From Scleromatobacter humisilvae (GTDB lineage Bacteria; Pseudomonadota; Gammaproteobacteria; Burkholderiales; Burkholderiaceae_C): 64,000 nucleotides of DNA. The translations under genes and the position numbers were made by a program. The notes beneath the pieces were generated by a model that ran no database searches, was not told the DNA's origin, and saw nothing but the letters and a program-made list of their open reading frames with translations. The stretch's first letter is position 1. Each line of letters begins with the position of its first letter. The stretch is from contig NZ_JAJLJH010000010.1 in assembly GCF_023231945.1 (NCBI RefSeq), forward strand, positions 62,001 to 126,000. Direction: 5' to 3'. Below are positions 8,947-16,333 of this stretch, piece after piece.

Positions 8947-10191
8947 ATGGTTTCCGTCGGCCGGATCGAGCCGCAGGCGATGCACTTCGCCGAACCGCTG
9001 CCGCTCACGAGCGGCAAGCAGCTGAACGACTACACGCTGGTCTACGAGACCTACGGCACGCTCAACGCCGCGCGCGACAACGCCGTGCTCGTGTGCCACG
9101 CGCTCAACGCAAGCCACCACGTGGCGGGCGTCTCGCCGCAGGGCGACACCGGCTGGTGGGACAACCTCGTGGGCCCCGGCAAGCCGCTGGACACGAACCG
9201 CTTCTTCGTCATCGGCATCAACAACCCGGGCTCGTGCTTCGGCTCGACCGGGCCGACGCACGTCAACCCGGATCCGGCTGCCAACGGACGCGTCTACGGC
9301 GCCGACTTTCCCGTCGTGACGGTGGAGGACTGGGTCGACGCGCAGGCCCGGCTCATCGAGCGGCTGGGCATCGCCCGGCTCGCCGCGGTGCTGGGCGGCA
9401 GCCTCGGCGGCATGCAGGCGCTCGCGTGGACGCTGCGCTACCCAGAGCGCGTCGCGCACTGCGTGGCAGTGGCGACCGCGCCCAAGCTGTCGGCGCAGAA
9501 CATCGCGTTCAACGAGGTCGCGCGCCGCGCCATCGTCACCGATCCCGACTTCCACGGCGGCCACTACACCGAGGCCGGCACGATCCCCAAGCGCGGCCTG
9601 CGCGTGGCCCGCATGATCGGCCACATCACCTACCTGTCGGACGATTCGATGGAGGCCAAGTTCGGCCGCGCGACGCGTTCCGAGAGCCCCGTCGACGGCG
9701 CGCGCCACAACTATTCGACGCAGGACATCGAGTTCCAGGTCGAGAGCTACCTGCGCTACCAGGGCGACAAGTTCAGCGAGTACTTCGACGCCAACACCTA
9801 CCTGCTGATCACCCGCGCACTCGACTACTTCGACCCGGCGCACGGCCACGACGGCGACCTGTCGGCCGCGTTCGCCATCGCGCGTGCCTGCAGGTTCCTC
9901 GTGGTGAGCTTCACCACCGACTGGCGCTTCGCGCCGCAGCGCTCGCGCGAGATCGTCAAGGCGCTGGTGGACAACCGCGCCGAGGTCTCGTACGCCGAGA
10001 TCGACGCGCCGCACGGCCACGACGCGTTCCTGCTCGAGGATCCGCGCTACCACTCGGTGATGCGGGCGTACTTCGAGCGCGTCGCGCAAGGGCTCGCGAC
10101 GCGGGACGAGCGCCGGGCCGCCCCAAGCCGGCCCGCGGTCCCCTCGGGCGACGGAGCGCCGTACTCGGCGCGGGAGGGGTCGTCGTCATGA
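8947..10191 (+). CDS. metX: Homoserine O-acyltransferase
   Basis: This alpha/beta-hydrolase-fold enzyme acylates homoserine, the first committed step of methionine synthesis. The nucleophile is Ser152 in GGSLGGMQ, with Asp325 in TTDWRF and His358 in HGHDAFL completing the triad. Betaproteobacterial MetX enzymes can be acetyl- or succinyltransferases; the donor cannot be settled here. The start at 8947 ([17 protein letters not shown]) has GAAGG about 9 nt upstream and matches where relatives begin; an in-frame GTG at 8899 and ATG at 8905 would add 14-16 residues. The last ~30 residues (from about RDERRAAP) are unlike the family and come from a dispersed repeat read in frame. The stop overlaps the metW start as ATGA. 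Confidence 0.96.
   Translation: MVSVGRIEPQAMHFAEPLPLTSGKQLNDYTLVYETYGTLNAARDNAVLVCHALNASHHVAGVSPQGDTGWWDNLVGPGKPLDTNRFFVIGINNPGSCFGSTGPTHVNPDPAANGRVYGADFPVVTVEDWVDAQARLIERLGIARLAAVLGGSLGGMQALAWTLRYPERVAHCVAVATAPKLSAQNIAFNEVARRAIVTDPDFHGGHYTEAGTIPKRGLRVARMIGHITYLSDDSMEAKFGRATRSESPVDGARHNYSTQDIEFQVESYLRYQGDKFSEYFDANTYLLITRALDYFDPAHGHDGDLSAAFAIARACRFLVVSFTTDWRFAPQRSREIVKALVDNRAEVSYAEIDAPHGHDAFLLEDPRYHSVMRAYFERVAQGLATRDERRAAPSRPAVPSGDGAPYSAREGSSS
10101..10184 (+). repeat. Dispersed repeat copy inside the metX 3' end
   Basis: This 84-bp stretch matches 33395-33478 (opposite strand) at 74 of 84 positions with no gaps. Both copies are translated in the same frame, giving the shared pattern RDERRAAP-x-RPAVP-x-GDGA and then AREG. 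Here it forms the C-terminal tail of MetX and ends just before the metW start codon. The core CCCTCGGG...GGAGCGC resembles the repeats at 34182 and 52211. Confidence 0.9.
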
Positions 10192-10772
10192 GCGAACGTC
10201 GCGACCTCGACATCATCACGAGCTTGGTTCCACGCGGCTCGCGCGTGCTCGACCTCGGCTGCGGCAACGGCGAGGTGCTGGCCCATCTCACGCAGCATCA
10301 CGGCTGCAGCGGCTACGGCATCGAGATCGCCGACGAAGGCGTGCTCGCGAGCACGCAGCGCGGGGTCAACGTGATCCAGCTCAACCTCGAGGAAGGGCTG
10401 GCGCTGTTCGACGACCACAGCTTCGACGTCGTGCTGCAGCTCGACACGCTGCAGCACCTGCGCAACACCGAGAAGATGCTGCAGGAGACGGCGCGCGTGG
10501 GCCGCATCGGCATCGTCAGCTTCCCGAACTTCGCGCACTGGCCCAACCGGATCAGCATCGCGACGGGCCGCATGCCCGTCACCCGCGCCCTGCCCTACGA
10601 GTGGTACGACACGCCCAACATCCGCCAGACCACCTTTGCGGATTTCGAGGTGCTCGCGCGCAAGAACGGCCTCGACATCCTCGAGTCGTTCGGCCTGCAG
10701 GCGGGACGCGTGGTGCGGCGCAAGCCGAACCTGATGGCCAGCGTGGCCGTCTTCAAGTTCCAGCGGGCCTGA
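10188..10772 (+). CDS. metW: Methionine biosynthesis protein MetW
   Basis: The 194-residue product is a small SAM-dependent methyltransferase-fold protein. Motif [11 protein letters not shown] is at residues 20-29, followed by [23 protein letters not shown] and the family-specific [13 protein letters not shown] and [13 protein letters not shown]. MetW is encoded with MetX in betaproteobacteria and pseudomonads and is needed with it for homoserine acylation. The ATG overlaps the metX stop by four bases, indicating translational coupling. The metW stop lies 1 nt from the stop of the convergent DUF805 gene, inside the palindrome GGCCTGA-c-TCAGGCC. Confidence 0.96.
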   Translation: MSERRDLDIITSLVPRGSRVLDLGCGNGEVLAHLTQHHGCSGYGIEIADEGVLASTQRGVNVIQLNLEEGLALFDDHSFDVVLQLDTLQHLRNTEKMLQETARVGRIGIVSFPNFAHWPNRISIATGRMPVTRALPYEWYDTPNIRQTTFADFEVLARKNGLDILESFGLQAGRVVRRKPNLMASVAVFKFQRA

Positions 10773-10773
10773 C

Positions 10774-11094
10774 TCAGGCCGGCGTGGGCGTCGTCTTCCC
10801 GAGCTGCGCCCAGAAGACGACCAGCACGACCCAGCCGACGACGGGCACCAGCAGCATCAGCCACCACCACGGGCTGCGGTCGGTGTCGCGCAGGCGGCGC
10901 GTGCCCACGGCCAGGTAGGGCACCAGCATCGCGAGCCAGAACACGCCGCCCAGCGGCCGGTACGCGATGCCCACGAGCGTCTCGATGATCCAGACGAACA
11001 GGAAGAACCACCAGAACTCGGAGCGCGTGGCGCAGCCTTCGAAGGTGGCGTACTTCTGCGTGACGCAAGTCTCGACGGCTTCCTGGATCTGCAT
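10774..11094 (-). CDS. DUF805 family membrane protein
   Basis: The 106-residue product shows the DUF805 layout: CATRSEFWWFFLF at the start of the first membrane segment, then two or three more segments and the family motif GTRRLRDTDRSPWWWL. These small inner-membrane proteins are widespread and have no assigned function. ATG at 11094 is favoured by an AAGGGAG ribosome-binding site 10 nt upstream; an in-frame ATG at 11139 would add 15 residues. It lies 89 bp after yidD on the same strand, possibly the last gene of that cluster, and is convergent with metW. Confidence 0.88.
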   Translation of the reverse strand: MQIQEAVETCVTQKYATFEGCATRSEFWWFFLFVWIIETLVGIAYRPLGGVFWLAMLVPYLAVGTRRLRDTDRSPWWWLMLLVPVVGWVVLVVFWAQLGKTTPTPA

Positions 11095-11183
11095 GGCGCG
11101 CGCGCTCCCTTTTTCCCGCTGCTGCTGATTGACCGGCATCGTATCCGGGATGGCCGGCGCTGTGAACGCGTCGCGCCAGCGCG

Positions 11184-11678
11184 TCAGTCCTCGGCCGGCG
11201 GCCCGCCGCGACCCGGCTCCCAGAGCACCGGATCCCCGCGGCGCCGCGGACGCCGCACGGCCCGCTTCGTCGGCCAATGCCAGCTCGGACAACCACAGTC
11301 GTCGACATCGCCGCAATCGACGCAGGCGGCAAACTCGAACGCGTCGATCGAGCAGGCATCGCACCCTGAGCAGGACGACGCGTCGACGCAGGAGGCGTCG
11401 CACGGCACGTCGCAGTCGACGAAGCCGGCCTGCGCGGACCGCGCGACGAAGGGCCGCGCGCGCCGTTCCTCGGCGACCAGGTGGCACTGCGCCAGCCGCA
11501 GCCGCAGGACGCCCAGCCCGCGCCAGGCGCCGTAGCGCGAGATCGCGCGCAGCCCCAGCGTCGAACAGCTGCATGCGCCCAGGTGCACGCGGTACGCGCA
11601 CGCGAAGCCCTTGCGCGGCGACACGTGGCGCTTGTAGCCGCGGATCGCGGCCAGCAGCAGGTCGCGCGCGAGCTTCAT
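11184..11678 (-). CDS. yidD: YidD-like membrane insertion efficiency factor with cysteine-rich tail
   Basis: Residues 1 to about 70 match the YidD family: an N-terminal amphipathic helix (LARDLLLAAIRGYKRHVSP), the small cysteine-containing core YRVHLGACSCSTLGLRAI and RLRLAQC. YidD normally has 70-90 residues and supports YidC-dependent membrane protein insertion. This protein has 164; the extra ~90 residues include about ten cysteines within 45 residues (patterns such as CDVPCDASC and CSGCDAC) and a basic, Pro-rich end. The family core has CRYxPTCS where this protein has CAYRVHLGACS. Its ATG overlaps the GNAT stop upstream as ATGA, so it belongs to a three-gene operon and, unusually, is not beside rpmH-rnpA-yidC. 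Confidence 0.82.
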   Translation of the reverse strand: MKLARDLLLAAIRGYKRHVSPRKGFACAYRVHLGACSCSTLGLRAISRYGAWRGLGVLRLRLAQCHLVAEERRARPFVARSAQAGFVDCDVPCDASCVDASSCSGCDACSIDAFEFAACVDCGDVDDCGCPSWHWPTKRAVRRPRRRGDPVLWEPGRGGPPAED

Positions 11679-12139
11679 CCGGGCAGCGCCTTCTCGAAGC
11701 AGACCGAGACCTCGCTGCCGGCGTAGCGCCCGTAGCCCGGGATGCGCCGATAGCCGTGGCGCTCGTAGAAGCCGACCGCCCGCCCGTTGACGAGCCGGGT
11801 CGACAGGCGCACGGCGAGGTAGCCATGCCGCGCCGCCTCGACTTCGAGAAAGCGCAGCACCGCGCTGCCGACGCCCCGCGTGCCGGGGCGCGCGAACATG
11901 CGCTTGACCTCGGCGACGTCGCCCTCCAGCGGACGCAGCGCGCCGCAGCCCAGCGCGCGCCCGTGCGCGTCACGCGCGAGCGCGAAGCAGGCGCGCGGGC
12001 CGCGCACGTCCGCCACGTCGAACGACGCCTGGCCGCTGTCGCCGGTGATCGCGCCCAGCGCCGCGGACAACTCGGCGACCAGCGCGAGTGCGTCGGCGCC
12101 GGCCGGATCCTCGGCCCGCACGTCGATGGGGATCGTCAA
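11675..12139 (-). CDS. GNAT family N-acetyltransferase (TTG start)
   Basis: The 154-residue product has the GNAT fold: acidic N-terminal strands, LGCGALRPLEGDVAEVKRMF, then the acetyl-CoA loop RPGTRGVGSAVLRFLE (RxxxxGxG/A type) and GFYERHGYRRI near the end. The substrate is unknown; the wording fits small-molecule or amino-acid acetyltransferases of the YsnE/PhnO type. The start was set at TTG 12139 because it overlaps the stop of the upstream gene as TTGA and gives a protein of normal GNAT length; upstream in-frame codons would read through that gene in another frame. The stop overlaps the yidD start. Confidence 0.82.
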   Translation of the reverse strand: MTIPIDVRAEDPAGADALALVAELSAALGAITGDSGQASFDVADVRGPRACFALARDAHGRALGCGALRPLEGDVAEVKRMFARPGTRGVGSAVLRFLEVEAARHGYLAVRLSTRLVNGRAVGFYERHGYRRIPGYGRYAGSEVSVCFEKALPG

Positions 12140-12414
12140 CGCAGGCGCCGCCACAGCGTCCTCGCGAGCTGGCAAAGCAGCAGGTAGCCGCCGAAATACA
12201 GCAGCACGGTCGGCAGCGCCGACCGCTGGAACGCCTCGGCGGCGCGCGCGGGGAGCTGATCCAGCAGGAGACTGGGCCAGTAAAGCAACACGTAGCCCAC
12301 GCCCGAACGCGGCTCCTCGTCGATCAGGCGCCAGGCCAGCGAGCCGGCCAGCAATGGCGTGGCCACCGCCAGCGCGGCGGAAATCAGGATGCTCAAGCGA
12401 TTCGGGGCGGGCAT
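12136..12414 (-). CDS. Small inner-membrane protein, unknown function
   Basis: This 92-residue product has two predicted membrane segments (about residues 8-28 and 65-84) joined by a loop containing LIDEEPRSG and LLDQLPARAAEAF, and ends in a basic RTLWRRLR tail. No family was recognised. It is the first gene of a minus-strand run with the GNAT and yidD genes, linked by TTGA and ATGA overlaps, which supports it being translated. Confidence 0.7.
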   Translation of the reverse strand: MPAPNRLSILISAALAVATPLLAGSLAWRLIDEEPRSGVGYVLLYWPSLLLDQLPARAAEAFQRSALPTVLLYFGGYLLLCQLARTLWRRLR

Positions 12415-12459
12415 GCGCCGTCATTGTGACGTGCATGCCCGCCCCGGGGCGCGGCGAGT

Positions 12460-12481
12460 GCCCGGCTCACGCGAGCCGGGC
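12460..12481 (-). terminator. Stable hairpin after the Ala/Lys-rich exported gene
   Basis: GCCCGGCTC-acgc-GAGCCGGGC is a perfect 9-bp stem 14 nt after the stop at 12495. No U-tract follows on either strand, so it may be a transcript-stabilising hairpin or an atypical terminator. Confidence 0.4.
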
Positions 12482-12494
12482 GGCCAGGCCGGAA

Positions 12495-12773
12495 TTACTT
12501 GGAAGCGGCGTCCGACGCCTTGTGCGCGGCGTGCTTGACGGCGCTGGCGGCCTTGTGCGCTTCCTTGGCGGTGCCGGTGGCGACTTCGGAGGCAACGTGC
12601 TCGGTGCCGGTGGCGGCGGCCGACGCGCCCTTGGCGATGGCGTGGCCGGTGGCCTTGGCGGCGTGCTTGACGGCGCTCGCGGCGCTGGCCGGAGCGGTCG
12701 CGCCTTCGGCGGCGGAAGCGATGGAGGCGGCGCCGATCAGGGCGGCGGCGATCGAGAGAGTGCGGAAGTTCAT
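12495..12773 (-). CDS. Small exported Ala/Lys-rich protein
   Basis: The 92-residue product starts with a clear signal peptide (MNFRTLSIAAALIGAASIASA) and the mature part is almost entirely Ala, Lys, His, Ser and Thr, with the near-duplicated unit ASAVKHAAK / ASAVKHAAHKA at both ends. The composition resembles histone H1-like C-terminal tails, but with a signal peptide. It would be a basic helical protein in the periplasm. No function is known. Compare the Lys/Ala-rich exported protein at 30031-30228. Confidence 0.75.
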   Translation of the reverse strand: MNFRTLSIAAALIGAASIASAAEGATAPASAASAVKHAAKATGHAIAKGASAAATGTEHVASEVATGTAKEAHKAASAVKHAAHKASDAASK

Positions 12774-12850
12774 GATGTTTGTTCCAAAAGGTGGCCAGAC
12801 CAACGCGCAGCTGCCGTGCGGCACGCCACAAAGCCGAGGCATGCCAGCAA

Positions 12851-13294
12851 TCAACGCGACACGGTCGAGTTCGGTTGACCGCGCAATTCCTTGCGGATCA
12901 CGAGCTTCAGCCCCGACCAGACCTCGCTGACCGCACAGACTTTCACATCCACGAAGCCGATAGGCAGCGCCAGCTCGCGGATGGTGTCCTCGGTGACGTC
13001 CGTCGGCACCTTCGAGGCCTTCTTCGGCCACGACACCCAGACCGCCGCGGCCGGGCCGATGCGGGGGCGCAGGGCGTCGAGCTGCTGCTTCAGGTCGGCG
13101 CGGCGATCCGAGAACACGTGCACGACGTCGACCGCCGCCGACACCGCGGCCTCGAAACGCACGCCCTCGGGCAACGGGGCGAGCCAGTCGCGGTAGCCGT
13201 CCGGCGCGTGCAGCGCCAGGACGCGGCTGCCCGCGGCGATGCCCAGCTTGCGTGCCAGCGGCGTGCCCGAGTAGCCGGGGGTGGTCGTGGCCAT
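12851..13294 (-). CDS. DUF3052 family protein
   Basis: The 147-residue protein matches the DUF3052 pattern: GYSGTPLARKLGI at the start, a Rossmann-like alternation of strands and helices (VLALHAPDGY, VDVVHVFSDRR), and VWVSWPKKASKVPTDVTE followed by GFVDVKVCAVSEVWSGLKLVIRKE at the end. The function is unknown. It begins 2 nt from the stop of the upstream ATPase gene, suggesting co-transcription. Confidence 0.88.
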   Translation of the reverse strand: MATTTPGYSGTPLARKLGIAAGSRVLALHAPDGYRDWLAPLPEGVRFEAAVSAAVDVVHVFSDRRADLKQQLDALRPRIGPAAAVWVSWPKKASKVPTDVTEDTIRELALPIGFVDVKVCAVSEVWSGLKLVIRKELRGQPNSTVSR

Positions 13295-13296
13295 GA

Positions 13297-14028
13297 TCAG
13301 CGGTCCATCAGGATGTCCAGCATCTTGTCGCGATGCAGCAGGAAGTCGCGCGTGATGCGGAAGTGCTCGGTGTCCTCGTAGCGGATCGCCTGCAGGCCGG
13401 TCGGCCCGCAGTGAAGGATCAGGGCGTCGGGGTACGACATCAGGATCGGCGAATGCGTCGCGATGATGAACTGCGAATCCTGCAGCACCAGCTCGTGCAG
13501 GCGCGAGAGCGCCTCGATCTGGCGCGCGGGCGAGAGCGCGGCCTCGGGTTCGTCCAGCAGGTACAGGCCGTCCGGCCCGAAGCGGTTCTTCAGCAGCGCC
13601 ATGAAGGACTCGCCGTGCGACTGCTCGTGCAGCGAGCGGCCGCCGTACGACCCGGAGACGCCCAGGTTGTCGACCTCCGTCGCGACGTTGAACCAGCTCT
13701 CCGCGCGCAGGAAGAAGCCGTCGCGATGGCGCCGGTAGCCCTTGGCGATGCGCAGGTAGTCGTGCAGCTCGGAATGCGACGCGCGCGTGGCGAAGTTGAA
13801 GTTGCGCGAGCCGCCCTCCGGATTGAATTCGAGGGCGATCGCCATCGCCTCCAGCAGCGTCGACTTGCCCGAGCCGTTCTCGCCGACGAGGAAGGTGACC
13901 TTGGGATGCAGGTCGAAAGACTCCAGCGCACGCACCACCGGCAGGCAGAACGGATAGGCGTCGAAGCTCCCGACTCGCTCGCGCAGCAGCGTGACGCGGC
14001 CGACGAACTGGGTCTGGACGATGCCCAT
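13297..14028 (-). CDS. AAA/ABC-type ATPase
   Basis: This 243-residue protein is a compact ABC-like ATPase of the AAA_21/COG3910 type. Walker A GENGSGKST is at residues 49-57, the ABC-signature-like region is around SHGESFMALL, Walker B is LYLLDEPEAALSP near residue 155, and the H-loop region is QFIIATHSPILMSYPDA. There is no membrane segment and no permease gene nearby, so it is not a transporter; such ATPases are related to SMC/RecF-like and phage-defence or toxin-antitoxin ATPases, but this one is widespread in ordinary chromosomes. It is followed immediately by the DUF3052 gene. Confidence 0.85.
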   Translation of the reverse strand: MGIVQTQFVGRVTLLRERVGSFDAYPFCLPVVRALESFDLHPKVTFLVGENGSGKSTLLEAMAIALEFNPEGGSRNFNFATRASHSELHDYLRIAKGYRRHRDGFFLRAESWFNVATEVDNLGVSGSYGGRSLHEQSHGESFMALLKNRFGPDGLYLLDEPEAALSPARQIEALSRLHELVLQDSQFIIATHSPILMSYPDALILHCGPTGLQAIRYEDTEHFRITRDFLLHRDKMLDILMDR

Positions 14029-14041
14029 CGCGCGGCGAGTG

Positions 14042-14884
14042 TCAGGGCTTGGCGATCGCGCCCAGCGAATCGAACGCGGCCGGCTGCCTGGCCTGCCAGG
14101 CGGCGATCGCGCGCGCCATCTCGTCGACGTCGAACACGGCGCTTTGAAGAAGCGTCATCTGCTGCAGTGCGTCGGCGGTCGAATGGTCGCGTGCGTGGTT
14201 CAGCGCCACCTTGCTCGCGGCAATGGCCAGCGGCGACTTGGCCGCGATGGACGCTGCCAGCCTGCGGGCGTGCGCGACGAGCGCGTCGGCGTCGGCCAGC
14301 ACCGCGTTGACGAAGCCGGTGGCGAGCGCGCGCTCCGCGCCCAGGCGGTCGCCCGTGTACGCGAGCTCGCGCGCGAGGCCCTGCGGCAGCAGGCGCTGCA
14401 ACCGCTGCAGCACGCCGAGGTCGGCCGCCATGCCGATGTGGATCTCCTGCACGGTGAAGAACGCGTCGGCCGTGCAGAGGCGGAAGTCGCAGGCCGCGGC
14501 GAGATCGAGCGCCCCGCCGACGCACGCGCCCTGCACCGCGCAGACGATGGGGAAGCGCGCGGCGTCGAGCGCATCGAACGAGGCCATGAGGCGGCGCAGC
14601 TGGGTCTGGAACGCGAGCCGCCTGCGCGCGCTGCCGGTGTCGAGCATGGCCTGCATCGCGCCGTCGGGGGCGAAGGTGTCGAGCGCCATGCCGGCGCTGA
14701 AGTGCTTGCCCTCGCCGCGCAGGATCAGCACGCGCGTGGCGCCGGCGTCGTCGAGCGCCTGCACCGCGTCGCGCAGCGCCGGGAAGAACGCCGGCGCCAT
14801 CGTGTTCATGCGCTCGGGGCGGTTCAACACCAGTTCGGCGATGCCGCTGGCCGGGTCGGAGTCGATGCGGAAGAAATCGTTCAT
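14042..14884 (-). CDS. Enoyl-CoA hydratase/isomerase family protein
   Basis: The 280-residue product has the crotonase fold: IAELVLNRPERMNTMA, the oxyanion-hole motif HFSAGMALDTF, then CAVQGACVGGALDLAAACDFRL, which carries the second oxyanion-hole Gly and the start of the active-site helix. The motif EIHIGMAADLG resembles the delta-3,5-delta-2,4-dienoyl-CoA isomerase subgroup, where Asp replaces one hydratase Glu. It probably acts in fatty-acid or aromatic-acid CoA ester degradation. It lies 13 nt upstream of the ATPase gene on the same strand, in a loosely packed run; no degradation operon surrounds it. Confidence 0.88.
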   Translation of the reverse strand: MNDFFRIDSDPASGIAELVLNRPERMNTMAPAFFPALRDAVQALDDAGATRVLILRGEGKHFSAGMALDTFAPDGAMQAMLDTGSARRRLAFQTQLRRLMASFDALDAARFPIVCAVQGACVGGALDLAAACDFRLCTADAFFTVQEIHIGMAADLGVLQRLQRLLPQGLARELAYTGDRLGAERALATGFVNAVLADADALVAHARRLAASIAAKSPLAIAASKVALNHARDHSTADALQQMTLLQSAVFDVDEMARAIAAWQARQPAAFDSLGAIAKP

Positions 14885-14900
14885 GGCCCGATGATCGCAC

Positions 14901-15638
14901 TCAGGCGCCGAGCGCGCGCGCCACCGCGGCGGCCGTGCTGGCGTCGATCATCTGCAGCAGCGCGTCGAACTGCTGCGCCGTCGTGATCGTCGCCGGATAG
15001 GGCCGGGCGTCGTGCACGACCTGCGAGCGCACGAGCCTGGAGGTGGCCAGGTCGACCAGCGACAGCCGCGTGTAGACGAACGGCGCGACGTAGACGTGCA
15101 CGTCCGTGTCGTCGCGGCTGAGGCCCTCGCGGCGCGCATAGCGGTAGAAGCCCAGGCCGGCGATCTTGCCGGAGCCCACGCTGGTCTTGCCGTCCGAGAT
15201 GACCGCGTCGCCGCGCCACTTCGTCAGCAGCAACAGGCGATCCGCGGACTCGCCGCCCACCGCCTGGCGCAGCTTCTCGGGCAGCCTGACGGCGTCGCCG
15301 TCGAACCAGTCGTCCTGGTCGGCGTAGAACTCGGGCGCCGAGCCGGCGAGGAAGGACGTGCGCGCCGCCGGATCGGCCGCGGCCAGCCCGGACGCCATCG
15401 CCCGCAGCGCCGCCGTCTCGTAAGGCGCGCCGGCCAGCGGCACCTCGGTCGTCCGCGGATGGTTCTGCGTCGGGTCGCTGACGCCGCCGGTCTTCTCGAC
15501 CATCGACAGCTTGTCGCTGACGAGGGACATCGCCACGTAGCGGCGGCCCGGCGCGGCCGCGGACGCCGCGTCCTGCGCGAGGACGCGCGTCGCCGCGAAC
15601 AGAGCCGGCAGCGCGCCGACCAGCCATCGTCGTTGCAT
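14901..15638 (-). CDS. Exported protein, unknown function
   Basis: The 245-residue product has a signal peptide (RRWLVGALPALFAATRVLA, cleavage likely before QDAAS). The mature part is a mixed alpha/beta domain with YVAMSLVSDKLSMVEK near its start, a central DRLLLLTKWRGDAVISDG, and DVHVYVAPFVYTRLSLVDLAT. It ends in an Ala-rich helix. No family was recognised with confidence. It lies 16 bp upstream of the enoyl-CoA hydratase gene and 41 bp after a GNAT gene on the same strand. Confidence 0.7.
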   Translation of the reverse strand: MQRRWLVGALPALFAATRVLAQDAASAAAPGRRYVAMSLVSDKLSMVEKTGGVSDPTQNHPRTTEVPLAGAPYETAALRAMASGLAAADPAARTSFLAGSAPEFYADQDDWFDGDAVRLPEKLRQAVGGESADRLLLLTKWRGDAVISDGKTSVGSGKIAGLGFYRYARREGLSRDDTDVHVYVAPFVYTRLSLVDLATSRLVRSQVVHDARPYPATITTAQQFDALLQMIDASTAAAVARALGA

Positions 15639-15679
15639 TCGTCGTCTCCCTGATCGGCGCCTTCTTGCGGCGCCGCGGG

Positions 15680-16240
15680 CTATTCTGCCGCCGCCGCGGC
15701 GACGTGGCGCACGCGCTTGCCGAACAGGCGGTTCGGGTAGTCCTCGCCCTCGATGGTGTAGACGGTGACGCCCAGGTGCTCGTAGCCGCAGCGCGGATAG
15801 AACAGCAGCGCCCGCGCGTTGCCTTCCCACGCCGTCAGCCACAGCATTTCGGCGCCGCGCGCGGCGGCGGCCTTCTCGGCCTGGCGCAGCAGGTCGCGAC
15901 CGACGCCGCGGCCGGTGAAGCGCTCCTGCACGTAGAGCCGGCGCAGCTCGGAGGCGGCGGCCGCCGGCACCTGCGGGTCGCCCGCGCCGTCGCGCACCTG
16001 CGAGAAGCCGATCAGGTGCCCGTCGCATTCGGCGACGAGGATCGTCACGCCGGGATCGGCCAGCAGCGCCTCGTAGGCGGCGACGGAATGCAGCTGCAGC
16101 ACCTCGTTGGCCAGCGCGGGGCGGATGCCTTGCGTCGCGTAGGTGTCGAGGAAGACCTGCGTCGACAGCACGCCCAGGCACAGGGCATCGTCGGCGCTGG
16201 CGAGGCGGAAGGTGATGGCGTCGGAAGCGGGCAGGGGCAT
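15680..16240 (-). CDS. GNAT family N-acetyltransferase
   Basis: The 186-residue product has an N-terminal FRLASADDALCLGVLSTQVF, VTILVAECDGHLIGFSQV, the acetyl-CoA loop YVQERFTGRGVGRDLL and AWEGNARALLFYPRCGYE. Wording around FLDTYATQGIRPALANEV resembles the diamine/spermidine or peptide-amine acetyltransferase-like GNATs, but the substrate is not predictable. It diverges from the alpha/beta hydrolase gene across 93 bp. ATG 16240 was chosen; an in-frame ATG at 16273 would add 11 residues, and neither has a clear ribosome-binding site. Confidence 0.83.
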   Translation of the reverse strand: MPLPASDAITFRLASADDALCLGVLSTQVFLDTYATQGIRPALANEVLQLHSVAAYEALLADPGVTILVAECDGHLIGFSQVRDGAGDPQVPAAAASELRRLYVQERFTGRGVGRDLLRQAEKAAAARGAEMLWLTAWEGNARALLFYPRCGYEHLGVTVYTIEGEDYPNRLFGKRVRHVAAAAAE

Positions 16241-16333
16241 CGCGGTCTCGGGGTCGTCGTGGCCGCGCAGCATACCCGGGGCTGGTGTCCCACCCGATGG
16301 CGGCGCGCCGGCGGCCGGCCTACACTGCCGCGC

